64,000 nt of DNA from Hypomyces perniciosus (Eukaryota > Ascomycota > Sordariomycetes > Hypocreales > Hypocreaceae): positions 3,906,001 to 3,970,000 of the forward strand of contig SPDT01000007.1 of NCBI GenBank assembly GCA_008477525.1, read 5' to 3'. The translations under genes and the position numbers were made by a program. A model generated the notes under the pieces. That model had not been told where the DNA came from. It did not search any database and saw nothing but the letters and a program-made list of their open reading frames with translations. This document shows, in pieces, positions 45,548 through 57,700 of the stretch (within the stretch, counting starts at the first letter, position 1; each line of letters starts with the position of its first letter).

Positions 45548-46493
45548 TGTGAAGGTGGATGATATATGTGCGTATGTATGTATGTGTATGTGTGGTATGT
45601 ATGTGTTAAAATGTGTTGCGCTGATGGTGTGTGTATGTAAAAGTTGAGGTTGTGAAGTGTGAAGATGGTGGGGGGAGCTTGGTCAATTGGGAGGTGGGGT
45701 TTATGCGCTACTCGGGGCAGACTAATAGGTACTCCGTATACTGAGCATGGTGAGCAATATCCATGAAGAACCTGGAGGTGTATCGTCTCTTTGTTTTCGT
45801 TTTTCTTGCAAATGATTTATTTGGAATTGTTTAGACATTTCCCGAGTGACACGGCGTAGCTCAATGGCAAAGTGAATGGCTGGCTTACTTACTCTTACTT
45901 ACATTACACTGCGCTTCTCGCGTTACCCCCGAAGCAGTACACTCAAACGCCTCATACTCAAGCCGATGTCTCACAATTACGAGCAGAGTTGACCATTTTC
46001 CGCAGCCAAGAGGAAACAGAAACAGTAGGTAGATACTCTCCTAATCTGGAATTCGTAGGTACACAGCTTTGCATATTACGCAGAGTGTGTATGTATGTAT
46101 TATGTATTATGGCTCAGAGTCGGGACAGACAGTAAGAATCTTAGTGTGAAAGGACGCCTCCACAGCCACATGTCTCAATTGATTCGCCAATGCGAGTCAG
46201 AGGAGAAAAAAAGTTGACTAGTGTCTTGTGATTGTGCTTGTGTCGAGTTGCATAATAAACATAATACTGCTCACCACCACAGACAGCCGCCGATAAAAGA
46301 GCTGTGACTCACTCATCACAGATATATATACTGCTGCTTATTCTGTAGTAGAAGCTGTAGTATCTGGAGGGCACTACCTATATCTATCTATATTATTCCC
46401 AATTCTTTGTGGTCTGAGAGTGTTGACTCTTCTAGCCTATCATCACTGTCCGGCCTCTTCATCTCACTCTTCACTCTTCGCTCTTCATCCAAC
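45548..46493. other. Divergent promoter region, HYPK-like and DAHP synthase genes
   Basis: About 950 bp. It contains GTAT/GTGTAT repeats near 45570-45640, one TACTCCGTA word (45730) and a TATATATA element at 46323-46330 about 165 bp before the DAHP synthase ATG. No gene. Confidence 0.5.
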
Positions 46494-48016
46494 ATGGCCT
46501 CTCAGCAGCAACAGACACTCCTAGACTCCTCATCACAGCCCTGGAGCCCTTCGACATGGCGCTCAAAACCCATCAAGCAGTCCCCCGCTTACCCCGACTC
46601 CTCTAAGCTCACCAAGGCCGTCGATGAGCTCTCCCGCATGCCGCCGCTGGTGCACCCAAACGAGATCAACGCTCTCAAGGCGCATCTGCGCGATGTCGCC
46701 CAGGGCAATGCCTTTCTCCTGCAGGGCGGCGACTGCGCTGAGCTCTTCGACTACTGCGAGCAGGGCGCCATTGAGTCCAAGATCAAGCTGCTGCTTCAGA
46801 TGAGTCTGGTGCTCATCTGGGCCACCAACAAGCGTGTGGTGCGCATTGGGCGTATGGCAGGCCAGTATGCCAAACCGCGCTCCAGTGCCACGGAGATTGT
46901 CGATGGCAAGGAGATCCCGAGCTTCAGAGGCGATATCCTGAATGGCTACGACGTCAGTGAGCGGGAGATTGATCCCAACCGCCTGCTCAAGTGAGTCACT
47001 TTCAGACAGACCCTATGAAGCATATATCACTCATACTCACCTCTCACAGGGCCTATCACCACTCTGCTGCTACGCTCAACTACATCCGCACTGCCCTCGC
47101 CTCGGGCATTGCAGATCTGCACCGGCCTCTCGACTGGGGCTTGGGCCACGTGCGAGACCCCGTCCTCAAGGAGAAGTACTCAGCCATTGCCTCCAGCATC
47201 CAGCAAACGCTCCGTTTCCTGCGCGTCATCAATGCCCGGCCCGGCGAGCTCGAGACCGTGGAGCTCTACACCAGCCACGAGGGTCTCCTGCTCGAGTACG
47301 AGCAGTCCCTGACACGGCTCATGGAGAAGCCTACCCACCCTGGCGTCAGCCGGCCGGGTACTCCTCCTGGCCTACCTCCCACCACTCGATCATCCAGCGA
47401 GAACAAGGAGTACTACGATACGTCTGCGCATTTCGTCTGGATCGGTGATCGCACGCGCCAGCTGGACCACGCTCACGTGGAGTTCTTCCGCGGCATTGCC
47501 AACCCCATCGGCATCAAAGTCGGCCCCTCGACCCCAACGTCTGATCTCCTCGCCCTGCTCCGCGCGCTCAATCCCACCTGCGAGCCCGGCAAGATCACCC
47601 TCATCACGCGCTACGGCGCAGCCAAAGTCGCCGACCTTCTTCCCCAACACATCCGCGCCGTCGAGGACTCCGAGTACCGCCGCTGCGTCGTCTGGCAATG
47701 CGACCCCATGCACGGAAACACCCTCTCCACGCCCACGGGCATCAAGACCCGTCGCTTCAACGACATCTACAGTGAACTGGAGCAGTCGCTTCGCATCCAC
47801 AAGGAGCAGGGTAGTTACCTCGGCGGTGTCCACCTTGAGCTTACAGGCGATGCTGTGACGGAGTGTCTTGGTGGAAGTGAGGGGCTTGATGAGGATGACC
47901 TGTCTACTAATTACACGTCTTTCTGCGATCCTCGGCTTAATGAGAAGCAGGCTCTTGAGCTAGCCTTCCTGGTGGCGGATCACTACTCTCGCGAGTACAA
48001 GGCGACCTTGGCGTAA
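46494..48016 (+). CDS. aro-8: Class II DAHP synthase (first step of the shikimate pathway)
   Basis: Two exons, 46494-46990 and 47050-48016, with a 59-bp intron (GTGAGT, CACAG) give 487 residues. The enzyme condenses phosphoenolpyruvate and erythrose 4-phosphate to DAHP, committing carbon to aromatic amino acids. It is of the plant-type class II (AroA_II) fold, not the yeast Aro3/4 type. Signature segments are FLLQGGDCAE (metal-binding Cys), RIGRMAGQYAKPRS, WIGDRTRQLDHAHVEFFRG, NPIGIKVGPS, KITLITRYGA, WQCDPMHGNT (metal His) and GGVHLELTGDAVTECLGG (metal Glu), all intact. Neurospora aro-8 is the described fungal example. There is no clear targeting peptide, so it is probably cytosolic. Confidence 0.95.
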
Positions 48017-48376
48017 AAGAGTCGAGGAACATGACTGTTTATTGTATATAGGTTGGTGAAGGGAGAAGAAAACGGACTGAAAAAAATGAGCCTGGTGGGA
48101 GGGGATAGCTCTCACGCATGCTGTGGAGAGGATATCTGATTGCATATAACGAACGAACTGGGAACGTGAGGCAAAAGAAACCGATACGAAAACGGGATAA
48201 GGAGGAAATAAAAGGCCATATCGAAGTCATTGAATTGCGTTTTGAAGTCATCATCTTCGGCTGGCTGTCCTGCCATCTCTCTCTAATCCCTCCTCATTCA
48301 TATCGATGACAAACGAATACCCGTACCATGATGCTAGCCCTTTGTTGCAACACTGTACCCCTTGAACCCAAGTCCC
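48017..48376. other. Short spacer between convergent 3' ends
   Basis: This holds the 3' flanks of the DAHP synthase and epimerase genes, with no other feature seen. Confidence 0.5.
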
Positions 48377-50261
<1,885 letters not shown>

Positions 50262-52033
50262 CTACTGGTCAGCCTTGCGCCGCCCCGTCTCCTCGTCCGT
50301 GTTCGTAAACATGGCATTGTTGCCGCCCTGAGCACTGCTTCCGTCACTTGTGCTGCCGTTGTGGTGCTCTGCATTGGGCTTCTCCTCGACCTGGTCAATG
50401 GGGATGAGCAGCTCGCCATTCTTTCCGTAGCGGCGCGGCTCGACCTCGGCCTGGTGCACGACGGTGAAGGCGCCCTTCCAGCCGCTGACCTTTTGGAAGA
50501 TGGTGTCCATCTCTTCGAGGGATCGGTAGGCTGTCTCGGGGAAGAAGAAGTACACGCAGGGCACTATGAAGGCGTTGATGGCGGCGAAGACGATGTAGGT
50601 CTTGTACTTGATGTTTTGGAAGGCAACGGGAGTAACCATAACGACCTAGTTGAGCAATACATTAGCATATGTTTATCATCTCGCCAACTCAAAGAAGAAC
50701 AAAAGAAAAAAGACTTACCATGAAGTTGAAGATCCAGTTGGACGAAGTGGCCAAGGCATTGGCCGGGGCACGGGTTCGCAGGGGAGTGATCTCAGCTGGA
50801 TACAGCCAAGTCATGCCCAGCCAGCCAATGGCGAAGAAAGTGTTGAAGACGAACAAGAACACGATACCAGCGATCTGGTACGGCTGCTCTGTGGGACGAG
50901 AGTTGACACCCGCAAGGATCGCCATGGTGATTGCCTGACCAGTAGCACCAAAGAGCATAAGCTTTCGACGACCAACCCGCTCAACGAGGAAGACAGCCGG
51001 CCAGGAGGCAATAAAGTACTCCGTACCGTTGAGGGCAGCCAACAAGCGAGACATGAAGGGTGACATGCCGAGGTCAGAGTAAATCTTGGCGGCGTAGTAC
51101 GTGATGAGGTTGATGCCGGAGATTTGCTGGAACATCTGGTTGACGTAGGCAATGATCGTGCGGTGCAGAGTGCGGTTTCGGTCCGTGGCGAAGACGTCGG
51201 CGTAAGTGCCCTTGCTCATCTCCTCGGTGGTTTCTTTGATGGCACGGAACTCGTTCTCGACGTACTTGTCGGTGACTTCAACGTCCGCGATGGCTGCAAT
51301 GACTTCTTTGGCTTCTTCCTCGCGGCCCTTGAGGATGAGCCATCGGGGCGACTCGGGGAGGCCCATGACGAAGGCGAGGATGAAGAAGCAGAAGACGATC
51401 TGGAAGGCTAGGGGGAAGCGCCATGCAACAGACCCAGGTGCAAAGGACAGGCCGAGATCTACCCAGTAGGAGATCATGATGCCGCCCGTAATGAGAGCAC
51501 CTTCAATCATGACGAGTTTTCCTCTCTTGTGGGCGGAACATGTTTCCGACTGCCACATGGGGACTGTTGACGTATTGCCACCGTTGCCGAGACCAGTGAT
51601 GATGCGGCCGATGATGAAGTGTTCCAGAGTGAAAGCAGAAGCCTGAAGCGCGGCGCCAACAACCATGATGGCAGTGCCGAGGAAGATCATGCGCCGACGG
51701 CCGAGAGGGTTACCGATGAAGATGGTGATGATGGCACCGATGAAGCATCCCAAGTTGTAAGAGGCAACAGCAATGCCCTGGTAGGTAGACCGATTGGATG
51801 CCTCGTGAGGGTCGGTAACAGCGTCGGGGTCGATGAGAGGGAACTGACTCAGGAAGATGGGGAGGGTGAGGATGCCTCCCATGACACCTTGGTCTGAACA
51901 TGGTGTTAGTGAAAACAACAGACATTAGAGGTGATGACAGCATACCATAGCCAAAGAGAAGAAAGTCACAGCCAGCAATGGTGCCAATGGCCCAGTTGAG
52001 GGACTGGCCTCTGAGGCCAAAGTACTTTTTCAT
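50262..52033 (-). CDS. MFS sugar transporter (hexose-type)
   Basis: Three exons (52033-51946, 51893-50719, 50645-50262) join in phase to 548 residues. Twelve membrane helices and the sugar-porter signatures are visible: FGYDQGVMGGILTLP in helix 1, NPLGRRRMIFLG (loop 2-3), LPESPRWLILKGR (end of helix 6), QMFQQISGINLITYYA (helix 7 QQxSG motif), ERVGRRKLMLFG (loop 8-9) and FFFPETAYRSLEEMD after helix 12. The helix 10-11 region reads WLGMTWLYPAEITPLRTRAP. The C-terminal tail is hydrophilic. It probably imports hexoses or related sugars across the plasma membrane by proton symport; the exact substrate cannot be told. Confidence 0.93.
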
Positions 52034-52995
52034 AACGGGCAGACAACGGTAAGTCTAGAAGCTCTGTCGTGTAAGTCCTTTGGGTTGCCTTTGATCCCCC
52101 TTGCGTCTTGAGATGGGAAAACGAAGATCACAAGAAGAGGAGGAAAGGCTTTATATAAGTCACATCGCGCCACCGCGCCGAGAAAGCGAGTGGACTGCTG
52201 CATTGGAGGGGCGTGTAATTGTAATGCTACTCTGTAAGGTACATACAGACATGCTTGACGTCCCGTCTAGGTAGACGATTAATCAAAACTGGGGCTCTTC
52301 TCTGAGATCTTCCATGGCCATTCCCGCCGCATGCAGGATCCATGTCATTTTCTAGGTCAGGGAACATGGTATCTAGTATGTATTTACCGAGTACATATTC
52401 GTAGGAGGGCATTGTCTCTCGTATGTACAGACGGATGTGCATTAAAGGGTTGAGTGTCTATCGAAATTACTGTTTTCTGCTAGACTTACACGTGGTGCTG
52501 TTGTCTGTCTACCTATGCTTGATCCCTCATAGATCTGCTAATGCTACCTGAACAGCTATGTACTCACGACCCTTGGCATACAGATTTCTAGTGCGATATT
52601 GTATGCACGTATCGTACGTCCATGCTTTCCCTCACGGCCCCCAAGAAGAATTGGCACCCGATTGGAAGTTCCCTTGGCCTTGGATTCTCCTCGTCTTCCT
52701 CCTAGCTGACCCAGCCTTGCCATTGCCAGCAAAGCGTGGGGAACAACGACGTCATAGGCGGGCCCTGGAAGAGATGGTAGTACTACGGAGTAGTAATAGT
52801 ATCTACCTTATGTACGGAGTACTGCATAAAATAAAACGGGGGCAGCTTTTGCCTTCTGTGGGTAACCTTCACAATAATGCGAGAGAGAAAAAAACAATCT
52901 GGTTAAAAAATACAAACGCCACACGGGTAGGTGGGAGGAGTTGGCGTGCATCCAACAAATCGACAAGTTACAAAGTAGGCAATCCGATTTCTTGA

Positions 52996-53103
52996 CTATT
53001 TATTTTCCTCTCCTTCTGGGAATTTATCCGACTGCCGCCAAGCCACAAAAACGACGGCAACGGGAACCAAAGCCGGGAGGAGAATGATGTGCACCAACAG
53101 CAT
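52996..53103 (-). CDS. Possible 35-residue membrane microprotein
   Basis: A minus-strand ATG at 53103 opens a 35-codon frame. It consists of one hydrophobic helix (LLVHIILLPALVPVAVVFVAW) followed by a short charged tail (RQSDKFPEGEENK) and a stop. This is the layout of small single-pass proteins such as the OST subunit Ost4, although I cannot match it to one. It is too short to be judged by composition, and no splice sites or neighbours support it. Conservation in related genomes would decide. Confidence 0.3.
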   Translation of the reverse strand: MLLVHIILLPALVPVAVVFVAWRQSDKFPEGEENK

Positions 53104-54210
53104 CTTATTATATTAACTGCCTGGCGTCTGCAAAGTACGAAGTAGCATGTAGTAACGATATGGCCAAGGTAGCGATCAGCAGTTTGGTTGGCTCATGATC
53201 TGATATGTAGATCTGAGTTGGGATATCTCGTGGAGTCTTTGTGACTGTCTTGTTGAACGGTGTTTTGAGAGACGTCTGATTAAACAAGATCCGGGGGAGG
53301 GTCCAATGCTTCGGTCTCGACTAGTCCTCCCCGTACGAAGTACAAATTAGTGATACCACTGCTCCGTACTACAATCCCTTTTTTCTCCCGTCAGAGTCCG
53401 GTTAGTTTGGGTGGTAATGTAGATACTAGTAGTAGTAGTAGTAGGATTCATATTGGCATTTTTAGCCTTTCTATCCCCAAAGAAGCGATCCGAGGCACAC
53501 ACGCGGCTGTGAAACCTGGGGTAAATAAAACGCGGGGGACTTGAATAGAACCGAGTCTCGAACAATGAGGGGATTCAAAGCCCAGACTTTCTAATTATCA
53601 CGACTCAATATTTTACGAGAGGAGCGCAATCCACGCAGGGCGGCTAACATGCACGATATAGATACATATTAAGAAGCAGAGGCACTAATAAGGCTCACAG
53701 ACATTTCTTGTAATTTTTGTTAGTACTACTACTCCGTACAAATCCCCACACTTCCAGGCTTGACGTCACAGCGGTTACTCCGTATGTAAAATGGGTCCCG
53801 CTGCCTCTTTTCCAGTTTTTTTTCACGAGTCCTTCCTTGCATTAAGCGGCGTTCAGCTTGCAATTTTTTTTAATCCTGTTCCTACCTACGAGTATGGAGT
53901 CATGTCCTTGACCGGTCATTGCTGAAACCCCCCATTTGACTGAAAATAACGGCGATCTACATGACCGTCCTAACAGCACTAATCTGACTCCGTACTTCGC
54001 ATCATTGCCACAAAATACATTCGGAATCTCCAACCTTGCAAATTTATTTGACAACATGTACCTCGTACATAGATTTTAACAGCCAGGCAACCAAGATTGA
54101 ACAAAGGCTCCGAATACTACAATAAGACTTGATTTCTGATCAATTTTCAACACACAGGCAGCCCACCTTGACGCTTTCTCCATATTAAAAATTGGATCTG
54201 CCGGCATAAT

Positions 54211-54456
54211 TCAAATTCGTGTGGATGCTTCGGCATTTCGGGGTTTTCGCTCGACATAGTCAACGGGTTTCCTGAAACGGAAAACCGAACCGTGAGGATC
54301 TTGGCATCGCATCTGACCGGTCACCCTCCGAACTTCAACGCCTCGTGTCTCGTGTGCATAGGCCAGTTCCTCATTAGGATCTATACCTATAGTACGATTA
54401 CTTTGTAGAGCTTCATCTGTAGGAACGGAGTGAACCCAACAGGAATTGTAAACCAT
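54211..54456 (-). CDS. Doubtful small ORF (81 residues)
   Basis: A minus-strand frame from ATG 54456 (MVYNSCWVHSVPTDEAL to RKPRNAEASTRI) has balanced, non-repetitive composition and lies about 300 bp upstream of the next minus-strand ATG-poor region, beyond the 3' end of Rif1. Nothing identifies it, and frames of this length are expected by chance in the window. Confidence 0.2.
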   Translation of the reverse strand: MVYNSCWVHSVPTDEALQSNRTIGIDPNEELAYAHETRGVEVRRVTGQMRCQDPHGSVFRFRKPVDYVERKPRNAEASTRI

Positions 54457-54754
54457 TTCTATCAAAAAGATGAGGCCGATGTTGGCACCAGCCCATATAA
54501 TCTCTTATAATATAGTATGTCTTCCATAAAAAAAAAAACAGCTACCATCTTGTAGCACACCCGTAGCTCGCAAATCCTACCCAACCACCATACATACAGC
54601 TGTGGTTGAAACGGCTCCCTTTGACCCAAACCATACATACATCCACCGAACCTGCCAAGCCCAATTCCGAAAGACATTTGACGCCGTGCGATGCCGTTTT
54701 GCATTAATACATTATGCATCCAATGATTTGATGACCGTCCTCCGTTTCCGCCTA

Positions 54755-57700
54755 TTACCTTCCTCTACCCCGTCTCTCCGCCTCAAATAGCTCTCTCTTC
54801 ATGTCCATCAACACATCTTCCATCTTGTAGACTTCATCTCGAGATAGAGCCACTTGCCGTAGCTGCTCTAACCCACTCTGAAGAGCCTCCATGATCGTCA
54901 GGGGCTCAATCTTGTCTTCTCCATCGGTAGCATCGGTAGCACGTGGCTCACTATCCGCCTCATTTGCTACCGTAACATCGAGTTCCATAGACCCAGCGGG
55001 CTCCATTTCGTCATCGTTCGTGCATGGGATTTCGTCTTCTTCCGTAGAACCTGACTGCGACTGGCTCTGCGACGCCGCATTGGATTCCGTTACCAGTTGT
55101 GACATCACCTCATCATCTGTGTCTCCACCCTGCCGCCGTTTGCTCCGCCTGCTTTTCCTTTTCCGCGGTACATTTGCTTCTTCTTCTTGTCGCTGTTGCC
55201 GCCGCCTCCGTGCACTTCCCCTAGTCTCCACACCGCCGGACTGCCGGGTGGACCGCCTCAAGCTCGGAGTCGGTGATTCGCTCTTTTCTCTGGCCCGTAC
55301 CGGCGTTTGCTGCTCCTCGGTGGCACCTTCGCTCTCAGACCGTCGTTTCTTTGAACGGCCACCATCAGCTTTAGACCCTGATCGCTTCCTCTTCCTTCTC
55401 GTTTCGTTTTCAACACCGCTGTCCACAGGCTCTACCGGCGTAGAAGGAATGATAGGTGAAGGAGCTCTTTTGGACGCATTGCGGGGTTTCTGCGGCAGTG
55501 GTGACAGTGATGAGGACGAAGAGTCGTCTCCCTGTACAGTGATACATCCATCAACTTGGTCCCCTGTTTTCATCTTCACCAGTCCATCCATGTTGCAGCG
55601 ACGCGACTCGAGCTCCACGACCAACTTCATCATACGACTCTCATCTCCCTCGCTGAGAGCAAATGATGTGTCCTCGGGCGGGGATGAAAGCTCCTCGGGA
55701 CTGCTTCGAGCGTCCACAAACTCATCATCATGTGACTTTGGACTCTCTTCCGCCTCAGTGGCAGATGCACGACGCTGCTTCTTTGGTGTTGTTGGGGATC
55801 CTTCCTCGTCAGGCGATGCTGCATTCTCATCCACCATCTCTGTATCTGAAGAAGAATCTGAAGAGGCGGCACTGGAGGGAATAACCTCCTCTGAGGCAAG
55901 CTTAGCCGCATCGGCTCGTTTTGCCTTCTTCGTTCCGCCAGCTTTCGTATTGTCGGCGTCTTCTGCCAACTCCGCACTTGGGGCCTCAATGTTGCGTGGC
56001 GCCTGTTGATGACTAGTCACAGGCGATCCCGGCGGCGATGAGAACTCCCAGTCGTCCAACGAGCTGTTAGCCCTAGAGCGCGACTGAATCTCAGACAAGA
56101 GAGGGTATGGACGCGGCACTGGCGGCGACGATGGCGGATCATTGTCATCAATCTGCAGAACCTGGCCCCGTCTCGGTGTTGGTGTCGAACTAATTAGATT
56201 TTCATAAGAGGTAGCACGACGGGGTGTGACATTTTGCGCTTGACCATCATTGCCGGTTGATTCCTTGGTGGGCTTTGGCGAGCTCTTGCGCGAACGGGGT
56301 AGGGAGCTCGTCTGGAGGTCCGCGTAGACAGCCCCATTTTCCCGTTGTCTCTCTCGAATCTCCTTTTGTCGGTCCGTGAGGTGCTGGGACTCATCCTGTG
56401 GCGGTGGTGAAGACACAATGGGTGCAAATTGGATCTGTGAATTATCGTGGCGCAACCGACTGCCTTTACGCTTCGTCGACTTTACACGGGATATCTCAGG
56501 TGTTGATTCTTTGCGGCGCTTTCTCGTCATGTGTCGCTTAGACGCAGTCGTGGAAACGGACGCCGCGGAACTTGGGGCCGCTTGTTGAGCCTCTTGATGG
56601 GATGACGTTGATGACAATGCGACGAAGCTCACATCCTCTGGAGGTCGGATGAAGGAAGAAGCTTGAGCCCCAAATTCGCCACTGGACTGCTCGGCTCCAG
56701 ATGCCAAGAGATCCATCTTTGATCCAAAGCTAGAAGCAACCGACTTTAGACTATCCGAGCACTCAAGCTTTTCTTCATCCTTGGCAAGTACATTCCACGT
56801 CTCCACTGCTTTGCTCAAGATGGAGAGGTGCTTGCTCTGGAATGCTGCCGTGAGTAGTGGCTCAATTTGACCAAATTCGTCCTTGCTTAGCTGTCCGCGA
56901 CCAGCGAGATCCGTAGATATCTGATCCCACATATGACCAAGCTGAGGGCACTTAGTAGGAGTCTTTGTGTGTGGGGGGGATTGACGTACGGATTTTGAAA
57001 CGGACGACTCATCGTCCAGCTGAAGATGAGACCTCTCATCCCGAATCCACAAACACAGGCCCCTTTGCAGCTTTGACAGGGTCTTAATACCAGCCTGAGA
57101 GGAGCACCTCACTAAGAAATAATCGACAGCCTCCAGAAACGCTGCAATCTCGCTGCTTGAATCGAAGTCGGAAAATTTGTCATAGAGCAATTCCAGAATC
57201 TGGTTGCCGAGCTTGTAAAGATTATCAAATGGATCAAATGTGCCACCTCGAACTGCAGTCAGGGGGGTGCCCCATAACCGCCGGCGAGCAATTTCCAGGG
57301 CAGCCCGATCACGAGGGAGCTTGGCAACCCCAAACAACACATGTGCAGCTTTGAATGATATTGCCGATGGTTTTTCTGTGCTGCTGCCAAAGCTGTCGAG
57401 GAGTACCTTGGCCAGTGGTTCAACAACGATGAGTGCGCGGCCAGCATCCCCGAATTCCTTCCCAACATGCCCAGAGAGACGCTCCAACAATGAGAACCAG
57501 TGAACGGAAGGCAGGTTGGGGTGTAAAGTAAGCCCACGCTCGAGCAGAGAGGCGATTTCTCGATACTTGGGTCCAAGGATCTTGTTGCTGTCCGCAGAAC
57601 TTGATGCAGACGAATGTCCATCGCTCTCCAGAGATAGAGGCAGATTCTGTGCAGCTAGTAGCCAGGGGCCGTATGGGGATGGTGAGTCCCGGGGTAATAA

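Larger units (their letters stand above)
52034..54754. other. Intergenic region with TACTCCGTA words and two doubtful small ORFs
   Basis: About 2.7 kb between the transporter promoter and the 3' end of Rif1. TACTCCGTA-type words lie at 52784, 52813, 53362, 53730, 53776 and about 53988, the densest cluster in the window. A CRE-like TGACGTCA sits at 53761-53768 and a TAG-triplet run at about 53425-53442. Two small frames are listed separately. Confidence 0.5.

Noticed and set aside
45855..45930. GGCGTAGCTCAATGGC resembling a tRNA 5' end
   Set aside because: The following sequence cannot form anticodon and T arms and has no proper B box.
54891..56009. 372-codon plus-strand open frame inside rif1
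   Set aside because: It is antisense to the Ser/Asp/Glu-rich tail of Rif1; its Ser-rich content is the complement of that composition.
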